NCBI GenBank assembly: GCA_951812925.1
Contig: OX638371.1
Span: forward strand, 930,001-994,000
DNA: 64,000 bases
DNA from: Calliopum simillimum
Lineage: Eukaryota; Arthropoda; Insecta; Diptera; Lauxaniidae
Reading direction: 5' to 3'
Shown in pieces: positions 46,980 through 58,179 of this stretch. Position 1 is the stretch's first letter. Each line of letters begins with the position of its first letter. A model generated the notes under the pieces. That model worked only from the letters and a program-made list of their open reading frames with translations. It made no database searches and was not told the DNA's origin. A program made the position numbers and the translations under genes.

Positions 46980-48000
46980 CGTTTATTTACGGAATTTCTA
47001 CTCAATGGTATGTAAGCGTATGGATCTACTTTGCCTTTCTTTTTCATATCATCCTTTACCTTTTTCGATGAGTATTCACTACCTGTATATGCTGATTTGC
47101 CCGATTTAGCTGTATAACAGGTCGATGTATGCCCTTGCCACCGGCAGTATAACGCGAGGTAGAAGTTTTACCTGAGCGCATGCTTGTAGCATTGTTAGCT
47201 TTACGTTTACGATTTGAGGCGTTGAGTTTCACTTTATCTTAAATTGTTGAGAAATTAAACTTTGCATTTGCGTTATTTGTATTTAATATTCTAATCATTA
47301 CTAGAATCCTCTTCCATGCCACGTTTGACTACTGGTTTTGTTTCCATAGCATCGTCACCATCATTATCATCGCTACTGCTATCTCCATCATCGTCGATTT
47401 GTATCCTTATTTTTCGATTTCGCAGTTGCATTTGTGCCGGATAAATCAGGACGATTTGCTGGTAATAAAATATTTGGAAAGTTATTATTTTAACTAAATT
47501 TCAAATGAGTATTTTCATACTAACGCACTTAAAACATTGCCAATCTGCCAAATCTACAACATCCTCTGGATCCTCGCGATCTTTTTTAGATTTCATTTTA
47601 GATTTATCCGCTGCAGCGTTATCATGCCATTCGGTAAATCAGAATCAGAGTCATCAAGAACATCATCAATACTAATGATAAAATAAATTTTTTTTAAAAC
47701 CAATCAAACTCAATCAAAACAAAACCGTGTTTATATACATACGTCACACTCTTCCATTCCAAGGAACTCTTATCCTTTTCTTCGTTTAATTTTTTGCGTG
47801 TATCACGTCACATTTGTTTGCGTATTTTCTTAAGGTGACGATGTGTTCCTTCATCATCACCGGGTATAAATTCAATGAGCTCCTCAGCAGTAAAACGTTT
47901 ACAAACTTTTTTCAGCAAATAACCAATTTGTATGCGACAACAACGTTTGGTATCTATCGCCATAGCTGACAGGGATTTCATTGGCATACGAAGAAGCGAA
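46980..48000 (-). pseudogene. RRP12 3'-end pseudogene with introns kept
   Basis: Minus-strand reading gives the C-terminal part of the ribosome-biogenesis factor RRP12: KRFTAEELIEFIPGDDEGTH, HLKKIRKQM, stop, RDTRKKLNEEKD, then DREDPEDVVDLADWQCF, KLNASNRKRKANN, SGKTSTSRYTAGGKGIHR and finally KKVKDDMKKKGKVDPYAYIP before the stop. Three introns with GT-AG borders remain (47672-47742, 47459-47528, 47238-47301), so the copy came from DNA, not mRNA. At least one stop (QM*RD) and several frameshifts make it a pseudogene. Only the last few hundred codons are present. Confidence 0.85.
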
Positions 48001-48534
48001 TGCGTTCAATTAAATTAAAATATAAATAAAACAAACACTTTTTAAAGAAACACAATAACTTCTAAGGCCGACGAGCGAGCAATAGGAAAAAATAAATAAA
48101 TTAAAACTTCACAGAAATGTCAACATCACACAAATGTCAACTTACAATCGATAACAAGTGCGAAGTCACAATTACCGATTAAAAAAACCCGATTAATAAT
48201 CAATAAAAAACGGTGTCAAACGGCAACAATATTTAGCCGCGGAGCTTACCACTTTAATTTAACGTGCATTAGCTTAGCGCTATTTGTTGTTGCTTTCCCA
48301 TACATTTATCGTAAAGTGCTAAAGAAAGTTCAGATAGAATGCCGAAAAAAACGCACCTAATACATGTATTGAAATATTAATATTTTTCATTATTCTAGGT
48401 TCGAGTGCAAACAAAGTTGCACTTTATATTTTATATTTGTATTTTATATTGATAATTTGATAATAAATTCATCTAAAATATTTTAGGTCGTTTTATATTT
48501 ATTTTCAACCCTCGAATTTAATATCGGCAATGTA

Positions 48535-48625
48535 ATTTCGGCCCGATATCGGCGATGCATGTCGGCCCGATATCGGCGATGCATGTCGGCCCGATATCCC
48601 TATTTGGATATCGGGCCGATATTTA
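48535..48625. repeat. 24-bp subterminal tandem repeat
   Basis: Unit TCGGCCCGATATCGGCGATG plus CATG is repeated almost three times and is followed by an inverted copy (GATATCGGGCCGATA). The other subterminal zone has similar CCGATATCG motifs. These are candidate transposase-binding sites of the 5.2-kb element. Confidence 0.75.
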
Positions 48626-49952
48626 TGTACAACATCGGTCCGCCATCATTTTTCGATGGCGGCCCGCTTTGAAAACATTTCAAATTGCTATCGGGGGGAG
48701 TGCGGTCGGATATCGGTTGCCGACATCCGCCGACTTCAAACCGATGGCATACCGACATCGGACCGCCTTCATTTTCTTGATCGGGTATATGTCAAATGGT
48801 GCTGACAGACACTTGCCAAACATGTTTGTAATAGTGTGAGTGCGAGCAAATGAAATCTGAGAAAAAATCTAGATTTGAAAAAATTTATGAGATCAAAAAA
48901 TTTTGCTCTAGATTTCTCAATGGAATTTTGATCTAGATCAAAAAAAGATTGCTCTTTTTTGCCCAATGGAAAACGACATTAAATACGCTTATCGCGATGT
49001 TTTATTTCGAATTGCATATGACAAAACATCTCAAATAGGTTAAAAAAGTCAAGCATTTGCAATATCAAAAACTTTGACAAATGCTTTTCACAAAACAACT
49101 TAAATCGACATAAGAAAATGGTTTTTTCTTCGCGCAACTATCTCATTGCTAAATTTGAGTTGGTTGATTCTAGTGCTGCGACATCAACATCGATGTTGAT
49201 GAAACATCGATGTTTTGCAAGAACATCGACTGTTTTTAACATCGATGTTTAAAGTTCGATTTTTTTGCAAAATCGATTTTTTGCCTCGATGTTTTTATTC
49301 GATGTTTTCACAAATTTCGTTTGCACAAATTTTGTTTTCACAAGTTTTGTTTGCACAAATTTTGCTTAGACAATTCGCATTCAAATTTGGAACTACTTAC
49401 TATTAAGGGTGTGCAAAGAGATTTTCGAACCTTTTCGAGAATTCCGTCGTTTGTTCTAATGTTCGTAGCTTGCAACTTTTTTACCAACTGCTTCGCTCTT
49501 GTTGCAAGTTGTTGCACAGTCTACTGTGTACACAACGTTACAGCCAACACATTGGCTTGCTTGTATCATACAAGTTGTGTGCAGATCCGGATTTAAGCTT
49601 ATTGCTGGCTTTGGTTAGATAAAATGTTTAAGTAATTTTTGTGTAAACGATGTTTCTGTTGAATATTTTATCACATCCCAATGTGCACAAAAACGGATGA
49701 GGATCCGTTTCGAATCCATTACGAGTTCATAAAGGTATAAAAAACGTAATCCGCGGTAACGGATCCATTTCGCACCCGTAACGTACATCAAAAACGAATT
49801 CAAAACGCTTTGTTTAGATAAAAAAAAAAACATTTTGAAGCGCTTATTAGCGAATAAAAAAAAATTAAATTCCGCAGTGCGGGCCCGTTTCGAATCCGAA
49901 ACTTATGTACAAACGAATTCAAAACGGATTTGCTTTTAAATATGTTAATGCT

Positions 49953-50705
49953 GTATATTTACAGAAAAAAACTGTTTTGATGCGCCTATTAGCAATTAAA
50001 AAATAATAAAAAGAAAAAAAAGGAAGAAAAATAAAGGGTAAAAATCCACCTATGGTAGGATTCGAACCTGGGCAAATCCGTTTCGATTCCGTAAATACTT
50101 CAAATACGAACTCAAAACGGATTTGCTTTATTTAATTTCCCAGTGTGCCAAACGGACTCGTTTCGGATCCGTAACGGGTTCATATTTTCGTTCTTTTTAT
50201 CCGTTACGGAATCCATTACGTAGCCGTTACTGATCCGTTTGCGGGAAGGATTCCTAAAAAAAAAAAACAAATCGTTTTTTCTTCTTTTATGGATCCATTT
50301 CGAACCTGTAACGTACATCAAAAACGAATTGTATATTTACAGAAAAAACTGTTTTGATGCGCCTATTAGCAATTAAAAAATAATAAAAAGAAAAAAAAGG
50401 AAGAAAAATAAAGGGTAAAAATCCACCTATGGTAGGATTCGAACCTGGGCAAATCCGTTTCGATTCCGTAAATACTTCAAATACGAACTCAAAACGGATT
50501 TGCTTTATTTAATTTCCCAGTGTGCCAAACGGACTCGTTTCGGATCCGTAACGGGTTCATATTTTCGTTCTTTTTATCCGTTACGGAATCCGTTACGTAG
50601 CCGTTACTGATCCGTTTGCGGGAAGGATTCCTAAAAAAAAAACAAATCGTTTTTTCTTCTTTTATGGATCCATTTCGAACCTGTAACGTACATCAAAAAC
50701 GAATT
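49953..50705 (+). repeat. Recent 378-bp tandem duplication
   Basis: Copies 49953-50330 and 50331-50705 differ only by a base (CCATTACG versus CCGTTACG) and by homopolymer lengths. Both include one B-box site and the CCCAGTGTGCCAAACGGAC block. The near-identity shows the duplication is young relative to the rest of the element, or is an assembly artefact. Confidence 0.92.
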
Positions 50706-50822
50706 CAAAACGGATTCGCTTTTAATAATGTTAATGCTGCTTATAAAAAAAAAAAGAAAACAGGGTGAAGCGCTTATTTTTAATTAAAAAAAACAAAATA
50801 ACAACAAAAAAAAAAAAAATTA

Positions 50823-50905
50823 CTAGCCCGGCGGGGAGTCGAACTCAGGCTCCCGGGGTATTACTCTTTCATACACGAGACGTTAGACAACTAGGCTATT
50901 GACCG
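50823..50905 (-). repeat. tRNA-like block, second copy
   Basis: Minus-strand A-box-like TAGCCTAGTTG (50888-50898) and B-box-like AGTTCGACTCC (50835-50845), spaced as in a tRNA gene. It is a diverged relative of 21619-21701. Acceptor pairing is poor, so a functional tRNA is unlikely. Confidence 0.6.
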
Positions 50906-51914
50906 ATATGATGTTTACTTAACTGATGTAGACTTATTTGATGTTGAGATTTAAAGTTTGTATATTAAACAAATTTCTGTTGTTTTCTTTTATAAGTATT
51001 CTGTGTTGTTTTTCTTCCCTTCTTTTGATAAAAAATGTTATATACTCAAATTTGGAATCAAAAACATTTTTTCAAACAGAGTTTGAAAAGTTTACAAAAA
51101 ATCATACGCAATAAAATAAAAAGAAAAAAAAAAACAAATCAAAAATATTTTTTTTATCATAAAAATTAAATAAAGCAAATCCGTTTTCAGTTCGTATTTG
51201 AAGTATTTACGGAATCGAAACGGATTTGCCAAGGTTCGAATCCTACCAGAGGTGGATTTTTACCCTTTATTTTTCTTCCTTTTTTTTCTTTTTATTATTT
51301 TTTAATTGCTAATAGGCGCATCAAAACGGTTTTTTTTCTGTAAATATACAGCATTAACATATTTAAAAGCAAATCCGTTTTGAATTCGTTTTTACATAAG
51401 TTTCGGATGCGAAACGGGCCCACACTGCGGAATTTAATTTTTTTTTTATTCGCTAATAAGCGCTTCAAAATGTTTTTTTTTTATCTAAACAAAGAGTTTT
51501 GAATTCGTTTTTGATGTACGTTACGGGTTCGAAATTGATCCGTTGCCGCGGATTAAGTTTTTTATACCTTTATGAACTCGTAATGGATTCGAAACGGATC
51601 CTCATCCGTTTTTGTGCACATTGGGTTAGGAAAAATTTACAAAAAAAAACAGATGGCATCCTTAAGTTTTTGTACAATTTTTAAAAAGTTTATCTGAGCG
51701 TTACTTATAATTAAAATTTGAATTTAGTCAAAAAAGTATGATTTTAACAAAATTTCAGAAAATAATCAGGTGGCAACCCTAAAAATATATGTTAGGTTTT
51801 TTAAAAAAACGTTTCTCAAAATATTTTTCGTTGCATGAAAATTTAAAAATTAAATCAAAAATTTAATTTATCAAAAGGGAAAATTTGTTTGATTGAATTC
51901 AATGAAACTTATAT

Positions 51915-52934
51915 TATGTTTACACCAAAGATTTAGCTGTGAAGATATAAATAAATCTCGCTGCTAAATCCTACCCGTTTACACCGGCCGAAAGGGATTT
52001 ATTTTTGACAGTAAATGCCAATTGGTGAATGATATTTATTTTTATTTACATTGAACATTGTATTTGCTCGTAAAAAAATAAACAAATTTCAATTTTATTG
52101 AAAACCGTCTGAGAGTTTGAAACTTCGTGGAGTTATGATGAATTGCAATCGTTGGGTTATCCAAATTGCTACCAATTAACATTAAGAATAGGCACAAGAA
52201 CTAATAAATAGGATGTAAACGGTATTAATATCGAAAACCCTAGTATTTAATATAAAATTTGTTCAAATTCAAGGTTAATTACATGATAAAAAATTCATAA
52301 ATAAACGCTAAAAACAAAGGACAGCTATTTTTATTTTAAAACGATCAAGAACTGACGAAGAACACCATTATCATCTGGATTGTCATATACTTGATATTGT
52401 TAATACAAAGAAATTTGCTTGGGTATACGAGTCATTTTCCGGCTGTTTTGCGGTGGATCTCTCTGAACCCAAATAATTTGTTCCTGTTGTTATTCCATAT
52501 GAAGACGTTCATGTGATATTAGCCACGGTACAAAAGAAGTTTTCGCTGTCTGGCTAATTCAGGTAAATTTTGCCACTGGTTTCTTGAGGAGCGTGTCCAT
52601 TTCCATTTGTGTAGCTAAACAGAAAGCAATAATAAATGAGTTATATATGATTATTAATACAAAACTTACGTTTTATTTGCTTTTCTGACGAAAGCAAACA
52701 ATTAAATGACAAAGTAAATGTCAACAAAACTTAAAAATACCAAAGTTTGGAGGTGCCAGATGCTTAAAAATAGCTAAAATCGGTAGCCCTGCTCAGATTT
52801 ATTCGAAGATATAAATTAAATCACGTTGGAAGTAGATATATTTTTGTATGGTAAATCACGCGATATATAGCAAGATATAGAGCTAAATCTCAAAAAAGCC
52901 GTATATCGCGTCATAAATCTGTGGTGTAAACATA
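51915..52934. mobile_element. Inverted-repeat element with TATGTTTACACCA ends
   Basis: Ends TATGTTTACACCAAAGATTTA and, from the other side, TATGTTTACACCACAGATTTA. Length is about 1020 bp. The inside is AT-rich with no readable transposase. No target duplication could be chosen. It lies inside the hAT shell. Confidence 0.65.
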
Positions 52935-54440
52935 GTATTAAATAGAAATTTTTACTTTTAATAGATTTAGATCAATTTTTTGATAGTGAAAAAAATTTCA
53001 CTAACAATAAATTTAGTCGAATTTTTATTGAAGATTGATAACTAAATTTAGTAACAATGAAAAACTGTCCACTATCACTAAATGCATTTTCTGATAATGG
53101 AAAGTTTTAAAATGGAAAATTTTTTCACTTGCACTGAAATTTGTGAAAAATGAATTTTATTGCAAAACCCCAAGTCTGTTTATAGAGCATAAATTTTCAA
53201 GAAAAAAGTTCTTTATAGTTTATATCGTAGGATTTACTGTTTTCATCAAAAAGCTTTCGAAATTAAAAATAATTGAAATCTCATTGTTCACAAATCGTTA
53301 CCATATGTTTAAGATGATATCGTAGTGTTAGTACTGAAACAAGACATGTTCATATTTCATGTTTTGAGAAAAAACTGTTTTAAGTTCTTTGGATTTCGTT
53401 TTTGTATTGGATTTTGAAATTTTCTGCTTTTTTTTCATGAAGTACATTTCAAATTTTTCTTTCATATGTGCTTAAATCAAAATATCAAAAATGTAGATGT
53501 CCAGTTTTAGTATTAACCCTACAATATTGAAAACTATGTTAATAAATGAGCTTTACTTATATTTATAAATTTATCTATGTAGGTATACTAAGAAGGAAAA
53601 AAATATAGTTTGTCAGGAAAAAAATATTTTAATTGTATTATTGTGTTTACAACCTTTAAATGATTTGAATAAGCTGTTTAAATTCTACAAATGCATAGAT
53701 AAAGATTAATTTTACAATTATTCAAAAAAAAAGAGGGCTCCAAAATTTGAATGGCCTAGGGCCCCCATTTGGCTTAATCCGGCACTGTTTATGTACTATA
53801 GTACTTGTGTTGCATTTAATGCAAAAGATTATTATATATTATCTCAGCACAACAAGAAACTGATACGATTTCAGATTTCTAAAATGCGCGAGTCCCCAAA
53901 ACTTTAATATTTCAAATCAACTGTGTATTGCAAAATTCAAAAAGGATATCAGAGACAAAAATTAAGGCTTTTTAGCCATAAAATTATCAAATTGAAAATT
54001 TTTAAAATATTGTTAAGCACATGCAAGTAAAAAAATTTAAAAGTTTTCAATAAGGAAAAAATTATAAAAAGTATAGAAGTCTATGAAAAGGGTGCTTGGT
54101 GTCAAAAAAAAATTTAGAATTTTTTGCCGATTTGCATAGAATTGACCTTTGATAGTTGTTTAACAGCTATTTTCTCGACAACTTATTTTCGCACGTAAGC
54201 CCTCCTTTTCATAGACCAGGTCACATATACTTAAAGTTTCGTTAAAATAATGACATTTTTTTTAGCTACATATTTGTAAGGATATTCAAATTGTTATGGC
54301 TGCTATAACTTAAAATTAAAGTGAAATATTTAAATTAATTCAAAAATATGCAATATTTTTCTTTTATAATATGTATTTAATTTTAGTGCTCCATGTTCTA
54401 AACAAAATTTTAGAGAAATTTGATAAATTTTGTCAGAGTA
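52935..54440. other. Gene-free stretch inside the hAT shell
   Basis: AT-rich, with no supported frame. A short remnant CCTAGGGCCCCCATTTGGC near 53755 looks like a piece of another transposon. Confidence 0.4.
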
Positions 54441-54589
54441 TTCAACGTATTAAAAAAGTAATCGATGTTGACAAAAATCGATCTTTTTTTGGCGATGTTT
54501 TCAAGACATCGATGTTTAATTCAGAAAACATCGATGTTCAAAAAATCGATGTTTTCCGGTCGATGTCGCAGCACTAGTTGATTCCAATT

Positions 54590-55061
54590 TTGCAATTTTG
54601 GATTCGAACTAGAAGTTTGAAGTTCCTAATGACATTTGAGTTTCAGACTTGAAGCTGTCAAACAATTTTCCCTTCAGATGGCGACAGTTATCAAAAGTAG
54701 AAAATAAAATTTCTTTCGTTCTCGTGTCATCAGTGGCTGCGCTGTGTTTTGTAAGTTTGTAAAAATTCTGTAATTTATTGCATAATTAACTTGGAAAAGT
54801 AAATACGCTTGCAAAAAATCTTAGCAAATGATTGCAAGTCGAATGAATACTTTAAAAAAATACTTTTAATCTTGCAACGAAAAATTAAATTCGATTATGT
54901 AACCCTTCGATTCTTCTGCGGATGGCCCCTTTCGGTTTTACCCTCGTAGTGGTGCCAAGAATTTTCGTGTCCTTGAGAAATGAAATTAATTAAATTTACG
55001 AAAAATTCCAAATATTTTTCAGATTGTTCCAGATCGTAGAAAACCACAAATCACCAACAAA
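54590..55061 (+). promoter_or_regulatory. Phosphate-carrier 5' region with a 5'-UTR intron
   Basis: A donor GTAAGT at 54751 and an acceptor TTTTTCAG ending at 55022 define a likely intron in the 5' UTR, leaving a 39-bp leader before the ATG. The non-coding first exon ends at 54750; its start was not located. Confidence 0.5.
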
Positions 55062-58000
55062 ATGTTCTCGTCACTCATGGAAGCTGCCAAAAATTCGCCT
55101 TTCCGGTCACCCTTAACCAAGGTTCAATGTGATGCACCTCAGACAACTGCCGGCCCCGGCCCTGTTGTTGGACGTGAAATTCAAGCAGCAGCCACCCCCA
55201 CTGGTGGAGACTCATGTGAATTCGGAAGCAACAAATACTTCCTTCTTTGCGGTCTTGGTGGCATTCTGTCCTGCGGTACCACTCACACCTTTGTCGTGCC
55301 ACTCGATTTGGTGAAATGTCGCCTGCAAGTCGATTCCGCGAAATACAAGAATTTGGGTACCGGATTCAAGGTCACTGTTGCTGAAGAAGGTGTACGCGGT
55401 TTGGCTAAGGGCTGGGCTCCAACATTCTTCGGTTACTCTGCCCAGGTAAGTTTGGAATGGATTACATACATATGTACATAGATTACGCAATGCTAGGCAA
55501 TTTCAAAATTGTCTGAATGAAAACATAATTTCGCTCTTTAGTGCTGCGGTGATAAAAACCAAAGAAGAAGCGAAAGATATCACGTGAATTTTGATTATCG
55601 TGTTTTGATTTATCACCACAATTAAATGACTTGTGCATTACCGGTTCACCGCAGGGGCGGTTCATATTGAAAATCGATTTTTTATTTTCAACTGCTCTAT
55701 CCATAGGGAGAGGCAGTCTGCACAATAGTCTGTCACATACATTCGGAAGATTTAAAATATCCCAGAACAGTACCACAGTAAAAGATAAAAATCTTATAGT
55801 CTAAGAGCCAGCGCTTAAAAATGACTGCGTTTCTAATATGTATTCATTTTTATAAATTTTTCATATTATATTCTGTTGTCCTTTAGCTTCGGAACCAAAT
55901 AAAGATATAGATGATGAAAAAACATTTTATGAAAAAAAATCGTTCGTGCCCACATTTTATCCCAACGCTATTAATAGCCGGAGAGCCAGCGCTTAAAAAT
56001 GCCTTTGCGTTTCTAAAAGCTGGTTTCGTTCCAGTTTGTTATAGTAGCTGTGTACTCACATATACTGTCGGTCAGTCAAGCGAAACTGTAGAACAGGCGG
56101 CTGATATATGGTCCCAAACATGTCATGATTTCGATGGTAATCAAATTAATATTTAAAGGTTGAAAATTGTTATACTGATTGTATAATCAAAAAAATTTTT
56201 GAAAAAAAAAAATCAAAAAAAATTCACGATTCCAAGCATTTTATGGCATGTACACTTTTTTCGTAAGATGCCTCCCTCTTGAGTAAAAAAAGCGTTTTGC
56301 CTTCCACGGGTCTGCTGACCAGCCTTGTTCTAACGTTCAACAGACTGACCGACAAAATTGTTTTTTTATATGGATTATACAATCTGTATAACAATTTTCA
56401 GTCTTGAGAAATTGATTTAGTCGCCATCGAAATCATGACATGAATGGGTTTATTTGAAATTGGAATAAGTCCAATTCCGGAAAAATTGAGTTTATGGTAG
56501 TTATAGCTAGCTACAATATATATGTCCTCTTTTTATATTGAAAATTACAGACTCGTTAGACTACGATTTCATCAAAAATTACTCAAAAGAACTTTTCATG
56601 AAAAGCATTTTTACAAAAATTATTTTTTTGAAAGTGGAATAAGTCCATTTTTTCACCTTCTGCTATGCAGAAGATTTTGCTTTTAAATCAATTTAAAAAT
56701 ATTGGCAAGTGTTACTAAACTGGTGTTAAGTGTTTACCACTGTAGACTAAAAAAACTCAACTATTTTCTATTACACTTGTAAAAAATTTTTCAGAATAAC
56801 AAAATTTGATTAATTTACAATGGTAAACACTTAACACCGGTTTAGTAACGCTTGCCAATATTTTTAAATTGAGTCGTACGCAAAGCCTTTAATATCTCAG
56901 TTTATGAAAAAGTGGACTTATTCCACTTTCAAAAAAACCCATTCACATGTTTGAGACTATATATCAGCCGCCTGTTCTACAGTTTGCTGGACTGACCGAC
57001 AGTTTATGTGTGTACACAACTACTATAACCAACTGGAACAAAACCAGCTTTTAGAAACGCAAAGGCATTTTTAAGCGCTGGCTATCCGGCTATTAATAGC
57101 TTTGGGATAAAATGTGGGCACGATCGATTTTTTTTCATAAAATGTTTTTTCACCATCTATATCTTTATTTGGTTTCGAAGCTAAAAGACAACAGAATATA
57201 ATATGAAAAATTTATAAAAATGAATACATATTTTGTGCCTTATCATGAAAAAATATTCTGAAGTATTTTTTCTCAGACTGGCTTGCATTCTTCATAGAAG
57301 GGTTAATCTTTGAAGTTAAAAGATTCCTTTAGAAATTTTTAAATATATCTACTACATAGTATCCAAAACTTGTAAACTTTTATTCTATAAAATTGTCGAT
57401 TTCTATCTTTTAAGGGACTCTGCAAATTCGGTTTGTATGAAGTGTTCAAAGTTTACTACGCCAATATTTTGGGTGAAGAGAACGCCTACTTGTACCGCAC
57501 CTGGTTGTATTTGGGCGCTTCAGCTTCTGCTGAGTTCTTTGCTGATATCGCTTTGGCTCCATTCGAAGCTGCTAAGGTGAAAATTCAGACTACTGCTGGT
57601 TTTGCAAATACAATGCGTGAAGCCATGCCAAAAATGTTTAAGGACGAAGGTATTAATGCATTCTACAAGGGTTTGGTTCCGCTGTGGATGAGGCAAATTC
57701 CATACACAATGATGAAGTTCGCTTGCTTTGAAAAGACCGTAGAGTTGTTATACAAGTAAGTGGATTTTGTGAAAAATTTACGAAATTTTGTTTTAATAAT
57801 TAATGTCACATTTTAAATTTTTGCAGACATGTTGTACCAAAGCCACGTGCTGAATGCTCCAAGCCAGAACAATTGGTTGTTACATTCGCTGCTGGTTATA
57901 TCGCTGGTGTCTTCTGTGCTATTGTATCGCATCCAGCTGATGTTGTCGTTTCTAAATTAAATCAAGCCAAGGGTTCATCAGCGATTCAAGTCGCCAAATC

Positions 58001-58175
58001 TCTAGGATTTATGGGCATGTGGCAAGGTTTGACTCCGCGTATTATTATGATTGGTACATTGACTGCTCTGCAATGGTTTATCTATGACGGTGTTAAAGTT
58101 GCATTGGCTCTGCCACGCCCTCCACCACCAGAGATGCCAGCATCGCTCAAGGCAAAGCTTGAAAAGGGTCACTAA
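55062..58175 (+). CDS. Mpcp2: Mitochondrial phosphate carrier (SLC25A3; Drosophila Mpcp)
   Basis: Three coding exons, 55062-55445, 57415-57755 and 57827-58175, with GT-AG borders and in-phase joins: 357 residues. It imports phosphate with protons across the inner mitochondrial membrane for ATP synthesis. All three mitochondrial-carrier repeats are seen, each with its Px[DE]xx[KR] motif: PLDLVK (from P80), PFEAAK (from P177) and the third-repeat variant PADVVVSK (from P278). Six membrane segments are implied. The N-terminal 45 residues are a presequence-like extension; the C terminus is Pro-rich and ends LEKGH. The first intron (2 kb) holds a large foldback repeat. Choice of Mpcp2 rather than Mpcp1 rests mainly on the recalled map position. 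The gene is intact. Confidence 0.96.
55835..57232. repeat. 1.4-kb foldback repeat in carrier intron 1
   Basis: Arms from 55835 (AATATGTATTCATTTTTATA) to about 56132 pair with about 56947-57232. A second inverted pair closer to the centre (about 56690-56745 with 56815-56870, sharing GTGTTAAGTGTTTACCA) continues the fold. A short direct copy of part of the arm (GCCAGCGCTTAAAAATG) precedes the left end at 55807. No target duplication or protein was seen. It would form a long hairpin in the pre-mRNA. Confidence 0.8.
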
Positions 58176-58179
58176 ATTT

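Larger units (their letters stand above)
43605..48785. mobile_element. 5.2-kb TIR element carrying host gene fragments
   Basis: Ends CCCGATCTAGAAAATGAAGG (left) and CCCGATCAAGAAAATGAAGG (right, other strand) are flanked by TA on each side. Both subterminal zones (43621-43870 and 48510-48780) are GC-richer than the surroundings and packed with CCGATATCGG and CGGCCCGAT palindromes. Inside lie decayed copies of P32/C1QBP, a Tango2-like tail and RRP12, plus a smaller inverted-repeat element and an 88-codon frame. No transposase was recognised. The layout is like a Pack-type element that has taken up genomic DNA. TA flanks suggest a TA-duplicating family, but two bases are weak evidence. Confidence 0.75.
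42865..48978. mobile_element. MITE-like element split by a later insertion
   Basis: Perfect inverted ends TGTCGTTTTCCATTGGG at 42865-42881 and 48962-48978 are flanked by TTA on both sides (42862-42864, 48979-48981). The nearby AATCTAGATTTTGCTCTCAGATC-type sequence is also mirrored. With the 43605-48785 element removed the original element would be about 930 bp. A 3-bp TWA duplication suits PIF/Harbinger; this assignment is inference. Confidence 0.6.
49677..51625. mobile_element. tRNA-related foldback element, copy 2
   Basis: Element of 1949 bp with ends CCCAATGTGCACAAAAACGG at both sides. It is homologous to the element at 21.2-22.5 kb, but longer because of an internal duplication. B-box consensus GGTTCGAATCC occurs at 50058-50068 and 50435-50445 (minus) and 51233-51243 (plus). 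A tRNA-like block is in the loop. No protein is encoded. Confidence 0.88.
49171..54576. mobile_element. hAT-type element shell, 8-bp duplication
   Basis: Element of 5406 bp flanked by GTTGATTC at 49163-49170 and 54577-54584. Ends TAGTGCTGCGACATC are perfect inverted repeats and fit the hAT pattern YARNG. Both subterminal zones carry many ACATCGATGTT palindromes (49190-49310, 54460-54565). No hAT transposase could be read. A tRNA-related foldback element (49677-51625) and an inverted-repeat element (51915-52934) account for much of the inside. Confidence 0.9.

Noticed and set aside
49953..50705. CRISPR-like array
   Set aside because: Only two long near-identical copies, with no short repeat-spacer pattern; it is a tandem duplication in a transposon.
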